Assembly: GCF_022539665.2 (NCBI RefSeq)
Contig: NC_081337.1
Span: 10,409,768 to 10,473,767 of the forward strand
Origin: Daphnia carinata
Taxonomy: Eukaryota > Arthropoda > Branchiopoda > Diplostraca > Daphniidae
Length of the DNA stretch: 64,000 nucleotides
Direction: 5' to 3'
In this document: positions 12,445 through 21,990 of the stretch, one piece after another
Layout of the letters: each line of letters opens with the position of its first letter
How positions within the stretch are numbered: position 1 is the stretch's first letter
Notes under the pieces: model-generated
Seen by the model: the letters and a program-made list of their open reading frames with translations, nothing else
The model's database searches: none
Told to the model about the DNA's origin: nothing
Made by a program: the position numbers and the translations under genes

Positions 12445-13887
12445 TTAAATCATAAAAATTGAAAACAAAACAATTATTTTTTTCCAGTGTTGAAAAAGAA
12501 TATTCGGAGAACCAGCAAGCCAATTTTCCAAATTAACACGTGAAATTAGGTAATTCAACTTTTGAAGGAAATCATTCGTACTCTTAACAATATTGATGTT
12601 CTGAAAGGAAAAGCTCCTTTCCTGGGCCGTGCATTCGACCACCTGCAAACCGACTGAGCGACAAATAGAAGCAAACATTTCAGCTGGTCGAGCCGCGTAC
12701 TGGTAATGAGGAACATATTCAGCAACATCCTAAATGAAGACGTATCGTCATGGAATCATCAAAAGAATCAAAACCATAAAACTAGCGTGACACAATCGGT
12801 ACCTTCATGTATTCGGCCCACTCCGTCCGTTCTGCCATGCGTTCGTACATGGTAAAAATAGGATTGGATGCCAAAAATACCAACAAGATATCCCCGCCTG
12901 GCTTGAGGATGTCGTACATATGCTCCATTAGCCTTCTGTGAAATCAAGAAGTAGCTTAAGAGTGAACGAGCTACGTGGAAATGACTAGTGATGGCGGCTT
13001 ACTGATGGTCTTTGATCCAATGCAGACAATAGAAGGAAAATATCTTGTCGAATCCATCGGGAAATACTTCCCTTGCGTCAATACATTTCATGATGTCGAC
13101 TTGCTGAAACCCGAGGCGCAAATCGTGTTCTTGGTGATGGCGTCTGGCGTGATCGATCATGTTTTTTGAAATATCTATGCCCGTCAACGAAGCGCACCTG
13201 TAAAAATATATTCCCAGTAGAACGTCGGAAAATGAAATATTTAAACACCTGAGCTTGAAATCACTTTGAACGAACTCGTCGGAGGGAAAAAACAAGGAAA
13301 TGCTTCTTGCGATTGGAAACCAACCATTGATGTGAGTATGTTTGACCTTTTCTTAAAGTTATAACTGTCTGCGCAACATTGAAAAATTACTCTAATCTTG
13401 GCCAGATAAATACATCCAAGGATAAGTTCCTCAGACTGGCCATGGTGTTTGACAACTGACAACATAGTCTGAGGCATTGTTCCACCATGAAGTGGCTAAT
13501 GGTTAAGGTCCTTCCCTTTGAGCACGGAAGAAACGACGGCAATAAGAAAATGAAGAAAACAGCATCGAAAATTGCTTCTCAGGTTTATGAAATTTAAAAA
13601 TTTCCCAACCCTTTAAACATGCTTAATTTAATTAACCAGGAATTGAGTGTAACTGGAGAGTGGAAACTAGACATGTTGAAAAAGGGGGGAAAAAAAAAAA
13701 CAGTTCAAACTACTCACCTGGGAATGCAGCGGGCCAAATATTCGGTTAAATCGCCATCACCGCAACCGAAGTCCAAGACAGCATCGCCCTCCGCCCAATC
13801 GAACTGAGGAAGGTACTGCGTAAGTACGTGCACAGCGTCGCGTTTCTGAAACGGACTAGCGCCAGCGTAGAGTTCGGGCAGTTCCAT
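12445..13887 (-). CDS. Juvenile hormone acid / farnesoic acid methyltransferase-like protein
   Basis: Four exons, complement of 13718-13887, 13003-13197, 12803-12935 and 12445-12729, join in phase to about 260 residues. The fold is a class I SAM-dependent methyltransferase. Motif I reads VLDFGCGDGDL near residue 35, followed by LTGIDIS, QQVDI and FDKIFSFYCLHWI, which place the SAM-binding strands in normal order; LKPGGDILLVF follows. The short N-terminus (MELPELYA, then QKRDA) and the LHWI motif are typical of the JHAMT family. That family methylates juvenile hormone acid or farnesoic acid in arthropods, making methyl farnesoate in crustaceans. The ATG at 13887 was chosen because it gives this family-like start; an upstream GTG is in frame. 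The C-terminus after KSTNDFLQ is less typical, and another last exon is possible. Substrate is inferred. Confidence 0.8.
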
Positions 13888-14905
13888 TCTCTCCGCTCTG
13901 CTTGAAGCATCGGTCACTCAGTCGTCGCGGACTCTTTCAGCCGCCGTTTCTTTCTCCGGTCTTTATACTGTAACCGGGGGGGGAGTATTGGTAGGAGAAA
14001 ATGCTTTCCCCCTTCCGAGTTCCCCCTCTCCATCATGTCGACCCCCTTTCCCCTCGTCCCCCCCCTTGTCACAAAACGAAAAAAAAAAAGAGCCAGGTAT
14101 ATAATCACGCAACCAAAAGCTAATCACGTCGGTCTAGGAGACCTTCGTACGGAAATAGCAACCATTGAAAATTTACCCGTCGAAACATCATCCTGAGTAG
14201 AAGAGCTGTCATGGAAAGATCTCTGACGTGAAAATAGATAATGTCGCTGACCTAACCTGTTTCAAGGAGGATAGTAAATAGAAAAAAGAGAAAGAGGGAG
14301 AAAGGTCTATAGAAGTTATCAGATCACCCCCAACCCCCCTCCCCCTCATGCTATCTTGCCTTTCTCGAGAAGTACGAAAATACACTGGAAATGCAGGCCT
14401 TTGTGAAGATAGAGCTGAGTTTATGGCAGTCATTACGTAGCTCGATGTTGTCGCTATCGTCTGACAGCAACATCTTGATATGTTTGTGTGAGAAAGCCTC
14501 AAATCAAGAATATAGGCTGACGCCGAGGTCGTCTATTGTGTCAACTCGTGTGACCGAAATGCTGCATCGTAGAGGATATTTTGGAAAGTTCCAACAAGGA
14601 AGAATAAAGACAACCGGGACAACATCATACGAGTCAAGAAGGACAAAGTGAAACACGGCAGAGTCGAAGGGAAATTCGGCTGTTTATTTCCTTCTGGATT
14701 CGAACTTGACCCTCTCCACATCGCGACCGGGCAGTTAACATACAATTCAAGCTATTCACCGGGAAAGGAATCTGATTTATTAAATGTTATCGCCTTTATT
14801 CGACTTTGTTTACATAATATACAGTAAGTAGTTATTTATTTAATTTTTTGGTTGAACATGGCCTATTTATGTTCGCCACTAACGTTACCACCCAATGCTT
14901 CCTTT
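13888..14905. other. Promoter-side intergenic DNA
   Basis: About 1 kb lies between the methyltransferase start and the left arm of the palindrome. It has G/C-rich strings near 13977-14065 and short A runs. Open frames at 14391-14651 and on the opposite strand show no recognisable domain. I see no convincing gene. Confidence 0.5.
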
Positions 14906-15431
14906 CCTAAAACTTCTTCAAAAATCGATGCATTTGATCCCTTTTGCTTACGTTGGCATATCGCAACTGATATTCTGAGAAATACTCTAATACAGTTCTT
15001 ATGTTCTTCCTCCAGATTTCTCTTCCCGGTCTTGACGGCTTTTTCCTCTTTAACTCTGTCTATTCGTGAAGGATTACCAACACAAGGGCAACAATTCATG
15101 AATTTCATCGATCATTGGAGACTGATTATTGGTTATGAATGGAAGGAAAAGTGGGATAGCCCTACAAAAAAGCTGGCCCTATACTATCCTATACGTGTAC
15201 ATTTCAGCTACATACACTTTTATATGGCAACCCGTTTTACACAAAAAAAAAAAAAATTTTCGCCAAAAAAAAAAAAAAAATCACACTTTTTTCTTTTTTT
15301 CCGACACGTAGCCATCTACCGCTCAGACTCGATATTACTGGCGTAGGCAATTTCAGTCCATTGGATGCCATTCGCAGTTAGTTCAGTAGCGTGGATGGAG
15401 AATAACGCGTGGCTGGAGGAACAATTGAAAA

Positions 15432-16700
15432 ATGGATAAGATAATACAACGAAACGATGGTAAGTATAAACATTATTATATTGGTTTTCAATTATTAATT
15501 ATTGTTTATTAGATCAAATTATGAAGCTGCAGGCCCAATTATTGGAACAACACAAAATATTAGGTAACAGCAAAGCTAAGGATGGTAAGGCCTAATACAT
15601 AATGATTCTATTTGTTTGCTTTTATTCATTTGTGTTTTGTAGCTCAAATTTTGAGTCTACAAGCTCAGCTAGGGGAAAAGAACAAATTGGAATGGAACAG
15701 TTTCCAAATAGTGAAGGAGGTTTTTCCAAACTCATCCCTAACTGAACATGAGGATGAATTGGCATTAGGCGAACAGAGTCAGGTACCTAAACTTTTCAAA
15801 TAAGAATTCAAAATAAGTATAGAATTTTAACAAACAATTATTTATTGTTTAGTTATTCAGTCTACCACCTGACAGTGTGTGAAAGCTAAATTCTGTTAGT
15901 GCTGCACTAAAAAAATTGTTAGGAATAAGTCCATGCAGCGAAGGAAGTGAACAATTGTGGGACCGTATTTGGGCTGAAAATGGGTGTTGTACGGAAACCC
16001 AGAAATAGCACGAGTTCAACATAAAACATGAATTAGGTACTTTTCGGTTTTTTGTCTATCGAAAAAGTATTTTTAATGCTATTATTTTGCATTCACAGAA
16101 TTTTAGTGGGGGATCAAGTCAAGTCTGGAAGTGTTACAGGATGGAAGAGTGAGCCTACAGTTGAAAAACACTGAAAGTGTATTACCATTAAGGTATGAGG
16201 TAAGGTAATAGAGTATGCAAATTGTCTAATTAGAAGTACCATCTTGTGTGAATGAATGCTGTGTAACAGCAATCCGTTATAGTTCTGTCACAGCTAGAAG
16301 CCTCAAATAATTCTGCTTCTCTTGCTAAAGAACAACTTGTCCTTTACGTTCAGAGTGTCGGTGAAGCTGGGTACTTAAATGGCCCTAAAGATGTTTTAAT
16401 TTTGCTGCTGCAGAGATGAACATCATACATGGACTTTTTAGGTATGAAAGGAATTTTCTTAAGATTTTTTGAATTTATGACAAAGCATTTCTCCTGCTTT
16501 TTGCCAACCATGTCTAATCTAAAAAAAATTATCCAATAGGAAAGGATTTTCAGCATACTGGGAACACAACTATCAACAATGCAACATTCTAGGGGTGCTA
16601 TTTTATCATTCAAGAGCCTTATACAATGATTTTCATCTGCAATTTGTATGGCCTTTCCCAAGTTTCTGCCAGAAGTTGAATCTATAAGTCATGTAAGTCA
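15432..16700 (+). pseudogene. Decayed multi-exon gene, left copy (unidentified)
   Basis: Phase-compatible exon-like blocks run from an ATG at 15432: a start exon to 15458, then about 15512-15583, 15643-15781, and further blocks near 15853-16035, 16269-16417 and 16540-16694. The second and third blocks both encode coiled-coil-like repeats (QIMKLQAQLLEQ, then QILSLQAQLGEKN), an internal duplication of one short exon. The fourth carries in-frame stops after LFSLPPDSV and after CTETQK, with LLGISPCSEGSEQLWDR between them. Later blocks read ASLAKEQLVLYVQSVGEAG and AFPKFLPEVESIS, suggesting helical-repeat protein sequence. I do not recognise the family. Stops and frame breaks argue for a pseudogene, though a short product ending near 15880 is possible. 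Confidence 0.45.
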
Positions 16701-16914
16701 CATGAGCAACAATTGAGATGCTTAATGGTGTTGTTTTTCTTTCCTCAGCATAGGTTAAAAGTAACATTGGATCTGAAAAGATTCTTGGTTGGGGCAAGAC
16801 ACTGAATAAATTGTAATGATTGAATGGATGACATGACATTTCTATACTTCATTCGGATTCCCGAGACGGTATTTTATATTTAAAAAATTGAAGTGCATAT
16901 CTGGGCTCCCTTCC

Positions 16915-17270
16915 TTTCCGTAGCCCCGTTTCCCCTTGACTCGTAATAAGCCCGTAGGGGGTCATGCCCCTACTGTACGGTATATATAAAAACAACATAT
17001 ACCGAGGTTTGGAGGGCTCTGGCCGGAAAGGGGACGTGGGGTGCTGCTTAGTCCGATGATGTGTTCACGGAGGGCGACGTGGCTGCCCACAAATCCGAAC
17101 TAAAGGTTAATCGCTCCTGTAAAAATGTTCCAAATCTTCAGCTCTTCTTCCGGCTTCTCTTAGCCAATCACCGGGTAATCTCCCCGGTGGGTCAACAAGG
17201 CAGTGTCTCCCCCTGCCTGGGTTGACGGCAACTTTTGAAAGGGCTATTGTGCCTTTTTAAAGTTGCAAAA
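16915..17270 (+). ncRNA. Candidate structured RNA or retroelement end, left copy
   Basis: A GC-rich block in AT-rich surroundings contains at least five perfect hairpins in a row. They are GTAGGGG/CCCCTAC (16954-16973), CGGTATAT/ATATACCG (16978-17004), CACCGGG/CCCGGTG (17169-17189), nested GTCAAC/GTTGAC and AGGCAG/CTGCCT (17191-17226), and GCAACTTT/AAAGTTGC (17228-17266). A/T runs able to act as Pol III terminators flank both ends, so the transcribed strand is unresolved. I compared it from memory with U snRNAs, 7SK, SRP, RNase P and MRP RNAs and saw no match. It may equally be the 3' end of a non-LTR element. Confidence 0.4.
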
Positions 17271-17435
17271 ATAATTGTAATGTGCAGAGAATTGTAAATA
17301 AAATTTTTTTTATAAAATATTTTTTGCAAAATTTGTTTCCTTCATTGTCTGTGTTTGCTGTGTTATATATTTATCAACTTTTTTTTTTGCTTTGCTTTAT
17401 TTGTTTTTGTCACCTTTGATGGTAAGCATTATTAT

Positions 17436-17497
17436 CCAGGGATCGAACCCTGGATGTTCGGCATACCGCGCCGATGCTCTACCAATGAGCCATGAAT
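17436..17497 (-). other. tRNA-like sequence A in palindrome spacer
   Basis: On the minus strand there is an A-box-like TGGCTCATTGG, a D-arm GCTC/GAGC, an anticodon arm TCGGC/GCCGA with a 7-nt loop, and a B-box GGTTCGATCCC in a T-arm CCAGGG/CCCTGG. The T-loop is one base short, and no 7-bp acceptor stem forms between the flanks. It is best called a tRNA pseudogene or tRNA-derived repeat head. It begins about 5 nt inside the end of the left arm. Confidence 0.55.
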
Positions 17498-17618
17498 CAT
17501 ATGATGTGAAGTTGGCTTTTTTCTAGTCACTTGTGGACTTGCTTTACCCTTAGAATAAAACTGAAATGCAATTCCGCTATATACTTTTCTACATTTATTC
17601 TACTTCATTTTTTAAACA

Positions 17619-17687
17619 TCTACTGAGGTTGAACCCAGAGTAACAGGTATCACAGCTAAAGGCTCTACCACAGAGCTATGAACCTTA
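17619..17687 (-). other. tRNA-like sequence B in palindrome spacer
   Basis: The minus strand reads GGTTCATAGCTCTGTGGTAGAGCC, then a B-box-like GGGTTCAACCT. The D-arm AGCTC/GAGC is intact, but the anticodon arm and T-arm have mismatches. A degraded tRNA-like element. Confidence 0.45.
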
Positions 17688-17777
17688 TGAAAGCAACAGA
17701 AAGCTAAACATATAGTTGTGAAAGACTGCATAAACATCCTAGACGGTAACATATGATATGCGATAATAAAATATTTA

Positions 17778-17851
17778 GATATATCTCGTGGCTCAATGAT
17801 AGAGCATCGGCGTTGCACGCTGAATGTCTGGGGATCGGTTCCCATACGAGT
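17778..17851 (+). other. tRNA-like sequence C in palindrome spacer
   Basis: The plus strand has a D-arm GCTC/GAGC, an anticodon arm TCGGC/GCTGA with loop GTTGCAC (TGC at the anticodon position), and a T-arm TGGG/CCCA. A 5-bp CTCGT/ACGAG pairing lies where an acceptor stem should be. One base is missing between acceptor and D-arm. It is similar to tRNA-like sequence A but lies on the other strand. Confidence 0.5.
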
Positions 17852-18144
17852 AAAACAAAATACAAAATTACTTTAAAAAAAATCCAGATATTACACGTTG
17901 TTCCTTGAATGTAAGTTGAAGAATTCAAAGAGTGTAATAAATAATAATTGAATACTTACAGATAAACGATAAACCAATGGAAACAATGCTTACCATCAAA
18001 GGTGACAAAAACAAATAAAGCAAAGCAAAAAAAAAAGTTGATAAATATATAACACAGCAAACACAGACAATGAAGGAAACAAATTTTGCAAAAAATATTT
18101 TATAAAAAAAATTTTATTTACAATTCTCTGCACATTACAATTAT

Positions 18145-18500
18145 TTTTGCAACTTTAAAAAGGCACAATAGCCCTTTCAAAAGTTGCCGTCAACCCAGGC
18201 AGGGGGAGACACTGCCTTGTTGACCCACCGGGGAGATTACCCGGTGATTGGCTAAGAGAAGCCGGAAGAAGAGCTGAAGATTTGGAACATTTTTACAGGA
18301 GCGATTAACCTTTAGTTCGGATTTGTGGGCAGCCACGTCGCCCTCCGTGAACACATCATCGGACTAAGCAGCACCCCACGTCCCCTTTCCGGCCAGAGCC
18401 CTCCAAACCTCGGTATATGTTGTTTTTATATATACCGTACAGTAGGGGCATGACCCCCTACGGGCTTATTACGAGTCAAGGGGAAACGGGGCTACGGAAA
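18145..18500 (-). ncRNA. Candidate structured RNA or retroelement end, right copy
   Basis: Mirror copy of the hairpin-dense GC-rich block in the other palindrome arm, with the same hairpin series in reverse order. No differences from the left copy were noticed. Confidence 0.4.
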
Positions 18501-18721
18501 GGAAGGGAGCCCAGATATGCACTTCAATTTTTTAAATATAAAATACCGTCTCGGGAATCCGAATGAAGTATAGAAATGTCATGTCATCCATTCAATCATT
18601 ACAATTTATTCAGTGTCTTGCCCCAACCAAGAATCTTTTCAGATCCAATGTTACTTTTAACCTATGCTGAGGAAAGAAAAACAACACCATTAAGCATCTC
18701 AATTGTTGCTCATGTGACTTA

Positions 18722-19986
18722 CATGACTTATAGATTCAACTTCTGGCAGAAACTTGGGAAAGGCCATACAAATTGCAGATGAAAATCATTGTATAAGGCT
18801 CTTGAATGATAAAATAGCACCCCTAGAATGTTGCATTGTTGATAGTTGTGTTCCCAGTATGCTGAAAATCCTTTCCTATTGGATAATTTTTTTTAGATTA
18901 GACATGGTTGGCAAAAAGCAGGAGAAATGCTTTGTCATAAATTCAAAAAATCTTAAGAAAATTCCTTTCATACCTAAAAAGTCCATGTATGATGTTCATC
19001 TCTGCAACGGCAGCAAAATTAAAACATCTTTAGGGCCATTTAAGTACCCAGCTTCACCGACACTCTGAACGTAAAGGACAAGTTGTTCTTTAGCAAGAGA
19101 AGCAGAATTATTTGAGGCTTCTAGCTGTGACAGAACTATAACGGATTGCTGTTACACAGCATTCATTCACACAAGATGGTACTTCTAATTAGACAATTTG
19201 CATACTCTATTACCTTACCTCATACCTTAATGGTAATACACTTTCAGTGTTTTTCAACTGTAGGCTCACTCTTCCATCCTGTAACACTTCCAGACTTGAC
19301 TTGATCCCCCACTAAAATTCTGTGAATGCAAAATAATAGCATTAAAAATACTTTTTCGATAGACAAAAAACCGAAAAGTACCTAATTCATGTTTTATGTT
19401 GAACTCGTGCTATTTCTGGGTTTCCGTACAACACCCATTTTCAGCCCAAATACGGTCCCACAATTGTTCACTTCCTTCGCTGCATGGACTTATTCCTAAC
19501 AATTTTTTTAGTGCAGCACTAACAGAATTTAGCTTTCACACACTGTCAGGTGGTAGACTGAATAACTAAACAATAAATAATTGTTTGTTAAAATTCTATA
19601 CTTATTTTGAATTCTTATTTGAAAAGTTTAGGTACCTGACTCTGTTCGCCTAATGCCAATTCATCCTCATGTTCAGTTAGGGATGAGTTTGGAAAAACCT
19701 CCTTCACTATTTGGAAACTGTTCCATTCCAATTTGTTCTTTTCCCCTAGCTGAGCTTGTAGACTCAAAATTTGAGCTACAAAACACAAATGAATAAAAGC
19801 AAACAAATAGAATCATTATGTATTAGGCCTTACCATCCTTAGCTTTGCTGTTACCTAATATTTTGTGTTGTTCCAATAATTGGGCCTGCAGCTTCATAAT
19901 TTGATCTAATAAACAATAATTAATAATTGAAAACCAATATAATAATGTTTATACTTACCATCGTTTCGTTGTATTATCTTATCTAT
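18722..19986 (-). pseudogene. Decayed multi-exon gene, right copy (unidentified)
   Basis: Mirror copy of the left-arm pseudogene on the opposite strand, with the same coiled-coil exons (about 19836-19906 and 19637-19775) and the same in-frame stops. The candidate start codon differs: ATG in the left copy is ATA here (base 19984). Because the stops are shared, decay preceded the inverted duplication or has been homogenised between arms. Function is unknown. Confidence 0.45.
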
Positions 19987-20520
19987 TTTTCAATTGTTCC
20001 TCCAGCCACGCGTTATTCTCCATCCACGCTACTGAACTAACTGCGAATGGCATCCAATGGACTGAAATTGCCTACGCCAGTAATATCGAGTCTGAGCGGT
20101 AGATGGCTACGTGTCGGAAAAAAAGAAAAAAGTGTGATTTTTTTTTTTTTTTTTTTTTTTTGGCGAAAATTTTTTTTTTTTTTGTGTAAAACGGGTTGCC
20201 ATATAAAAGTGTATGTAGCTGAAATGTACACGTATAGGATAGTATAGGGCCAGCTTTTTTGTAGGGCTATCCCACTTTTCCTTCCATTCATAACCAATAA
20301 TCAGTCTCCAATGATCGATGAAATTCATGAATTGTTGCCCTTGTGTTGGTAATCCTTCACGAATAGACAGAGTTAAAGAGGAAAAAGCCGTCAAGACCGG
20401 GAAGAGAAATCTGGAGGAAGAACATAAGAACTGTATTAGAGTATTTCTCAGAATATCAGTTGCGATATGCCAACGTAAGCAAAAGGGATCAAATGCATCG
20501 ATTTTTGAAGAAGTTTTAGG

Positions 20521-21990
20521 GCCATATTGCCATATTCATTTCGGAGATTTGAAGATAACTTGCCATGTCATCTAGCGGTCAAAGATAAAGACCACAGGTA
20601 TGGCAATAAGTTTTACCCAACATGGTCTCCGCGAGTTGACTCGACCGTTCGGGTTCCCAGCGGCACCCCCATTCTTGCGTTTTGATTGGCTCTCCAGCTT
20701 TGATGCCACTGGCAACCACCACTGAAAGAAAGCAAGCTGTTGATTCGTCTGCTTGTACCGTCTGCGTGTCGTCTGCATCGATTTTAATTTTCAAAATAAT
20801 TCAATTTTCAAATCACAAAATTACTAATCAAAAATCATAAAACGTTCCTGATATCAACACTGACATCTTTTACTACAACCCCTTGGATTCGACGGTAAGC
20901 GATTTTTTTGTTTCCGGTGAACCATGATGATGTAAGTAGTTGTAATAATAATGTAAGACTGTAAATATTTGAATATGAAAATAAACCGAATGAAAAATTT
21001 TCTTTTTTTTTGTATTATAATAACGATAAGCCTATACAAGAAGATAAATATAGAATCGTAAACTGTTTTTGAATTTTATTTACGCTGATAATAATAGAAA
21101 ATTTAAAAATTGCGCCTAAAAATAATGGCACCCGTTTTCTCAATTGTGATTGGTTGTTTGTAACTTAGTATTTCCTTAACTAATTTGATAAATTTTTGTT
21201 GTTTAATACCCACGAAAACATTCCTCGTGAAACAAGGAATCGAGATAATATCTTAATAACATATCATAAGCCTAAAGAATGCCTAAACGAAGGGCCCAAA
21301 GTTGTCGATTTTTTCGTAGTTTCCCCTCCTCCCATACACCGTCCAAAAATTAAATATTTATTAATGGAAAAACTATCGGTCTGAAATGAATTATTTTCAT
21401 TTCACCAAATTTCAAATTTGGCGTAAAATACATGATTTCGATGCAGAATTGAATGCTAATCCCGAATGTCATGTTTATTAATTGCCTAACAGCTTTTGAA
21501 TCAAACCTAAAAAAATATGTATATAAGAAAAGTCGGGCTTAAAATTTTTTTTGGCAAAAACCGGCATTCATCGGAATTTGGTTGAATGTCACAGTATATA
21601 CTCAAAATTGAATGCTCATTCCGGGAAACTTGCTATTATTTTCATTAAGCTAATTGTTTTTGAAATACACCGAATATGTGACGCAATCATCCGAATATGT
21701 TTCAGCAGAAATATTCGGTGAGTGCATTAGAGAATTAACAAGAAATCCGATGCTTGTTTTACTAGCAAGTAGGAAGGGTATAGCTAGCCCGCTTTTGTCA
21801 AAATTTCTTTGGCAACACTGGCTAAGCCCCCATTTGTAGAATATCAGCTGGTTTACGTATTATTGTGAGCATTATTGAATTGCGGAATAAACACTACGTA
21901 TTATTGTGATCACTAAGGGAGAAGCATTGTTTTTAACTTTACTGAAAAAAAAAGCAAAAAAGAGAAAACGGGTGTTTGGTTTACAAAACA
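20521..21990. other. Intergenic DNA, mostly AT-rich
   Basis: Apart from the short ORF near 20.6-20.8 kb, this stretch before MMADHC is AT-rich with runs of A or T. No domain-bearing frame or RNA gene is visible. Confidence 0.5.
20579..20794 (-). CDS. Unidentified short ORF beside the palindrome
   Basis: A 71-codon minus-strand frame from 20794 ends about 60 nt outside the right arm. A second frame (68 codons from 20778) is open over the same DNA. The first frame contains EWGCRWEPERSSQLAE and ends YCHTCGLYL, which could be half of a zinc-binding site. It lies upstream, in the same orientation, of the right-arm pseudogene and might be its original first exon. No family was recognised, so this is weak support. 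Confidence 0.25.
   Translation of the reverse strand: MKIKIDADDTQTVQADESTACFLSVVVASGIKAGEPIKTQEWGCRWEPERSSQLAETMLGKTYCHTCGLYL

Larger units (their letters stand above)
14906..17430 (+). repeat. Left arm of a 2.5 kb near-perfect inverted repeat
   Basis: The reverse complement of this segment recurs at 17985-20520. The outer boundary is sharp: CCT at 14906-14908 matches AGG at 20518-20520 and the flanks then diverge. The inner boundary is AGCATT at 17425-17430, pairing with AATGCT at 17985-17990. The left arm is 2525 bp. In the parts compared I found one substitution (15434), a 3-nt indel near 16407 and a poly-A length difference of about 8 nt near 15267-15282. Confidence 0.95.
17431..17984. 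other. Unique spacer of the palindrome
   Basis: 554 bp between the two arms, holding three tRNA-like sequences and otherwise AT-rich DNA. It contains no coding frame that I can support. Confidence 0.8.
17985..20520 (-). repeat. Right arm of a 2.5 kb near-perfect inverted repeat
   Basis: Reverse complement of 14906-17430, 2536 bp. The extra 11 bp are explained by a longer T tract near 20138-20161 (about 8 nt) and three extra bases near 19009. Coding-like segments, splice sites and the GC-rich hairpin block of the left arm are all reproduced in mirror order. Confidence 0.95.

Noticed and set aside
14863-15346. ORFs on both strands of the outer palindrome arm
   Set aside because: They depend on poly-A/T tracts or end at the arm boundary and differ between copies; no domain or convincing splice structure.
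16915-17270. U1-U12 snRNA, 7SK, SRP RNA, RNase P or RNase MRP RNA
   Set aside because: No Sm site in the right context and none of the diagnostic conserved blocks that I know were found; only generic strong hairpins are present.
17436-17851. Three functional tRNA genes
   Set aside because: Acceptor stems are absent or short, a T-loop is short in A, spacing is wrong in C and arms are mismatched in B, so they were called tRNA-like only.
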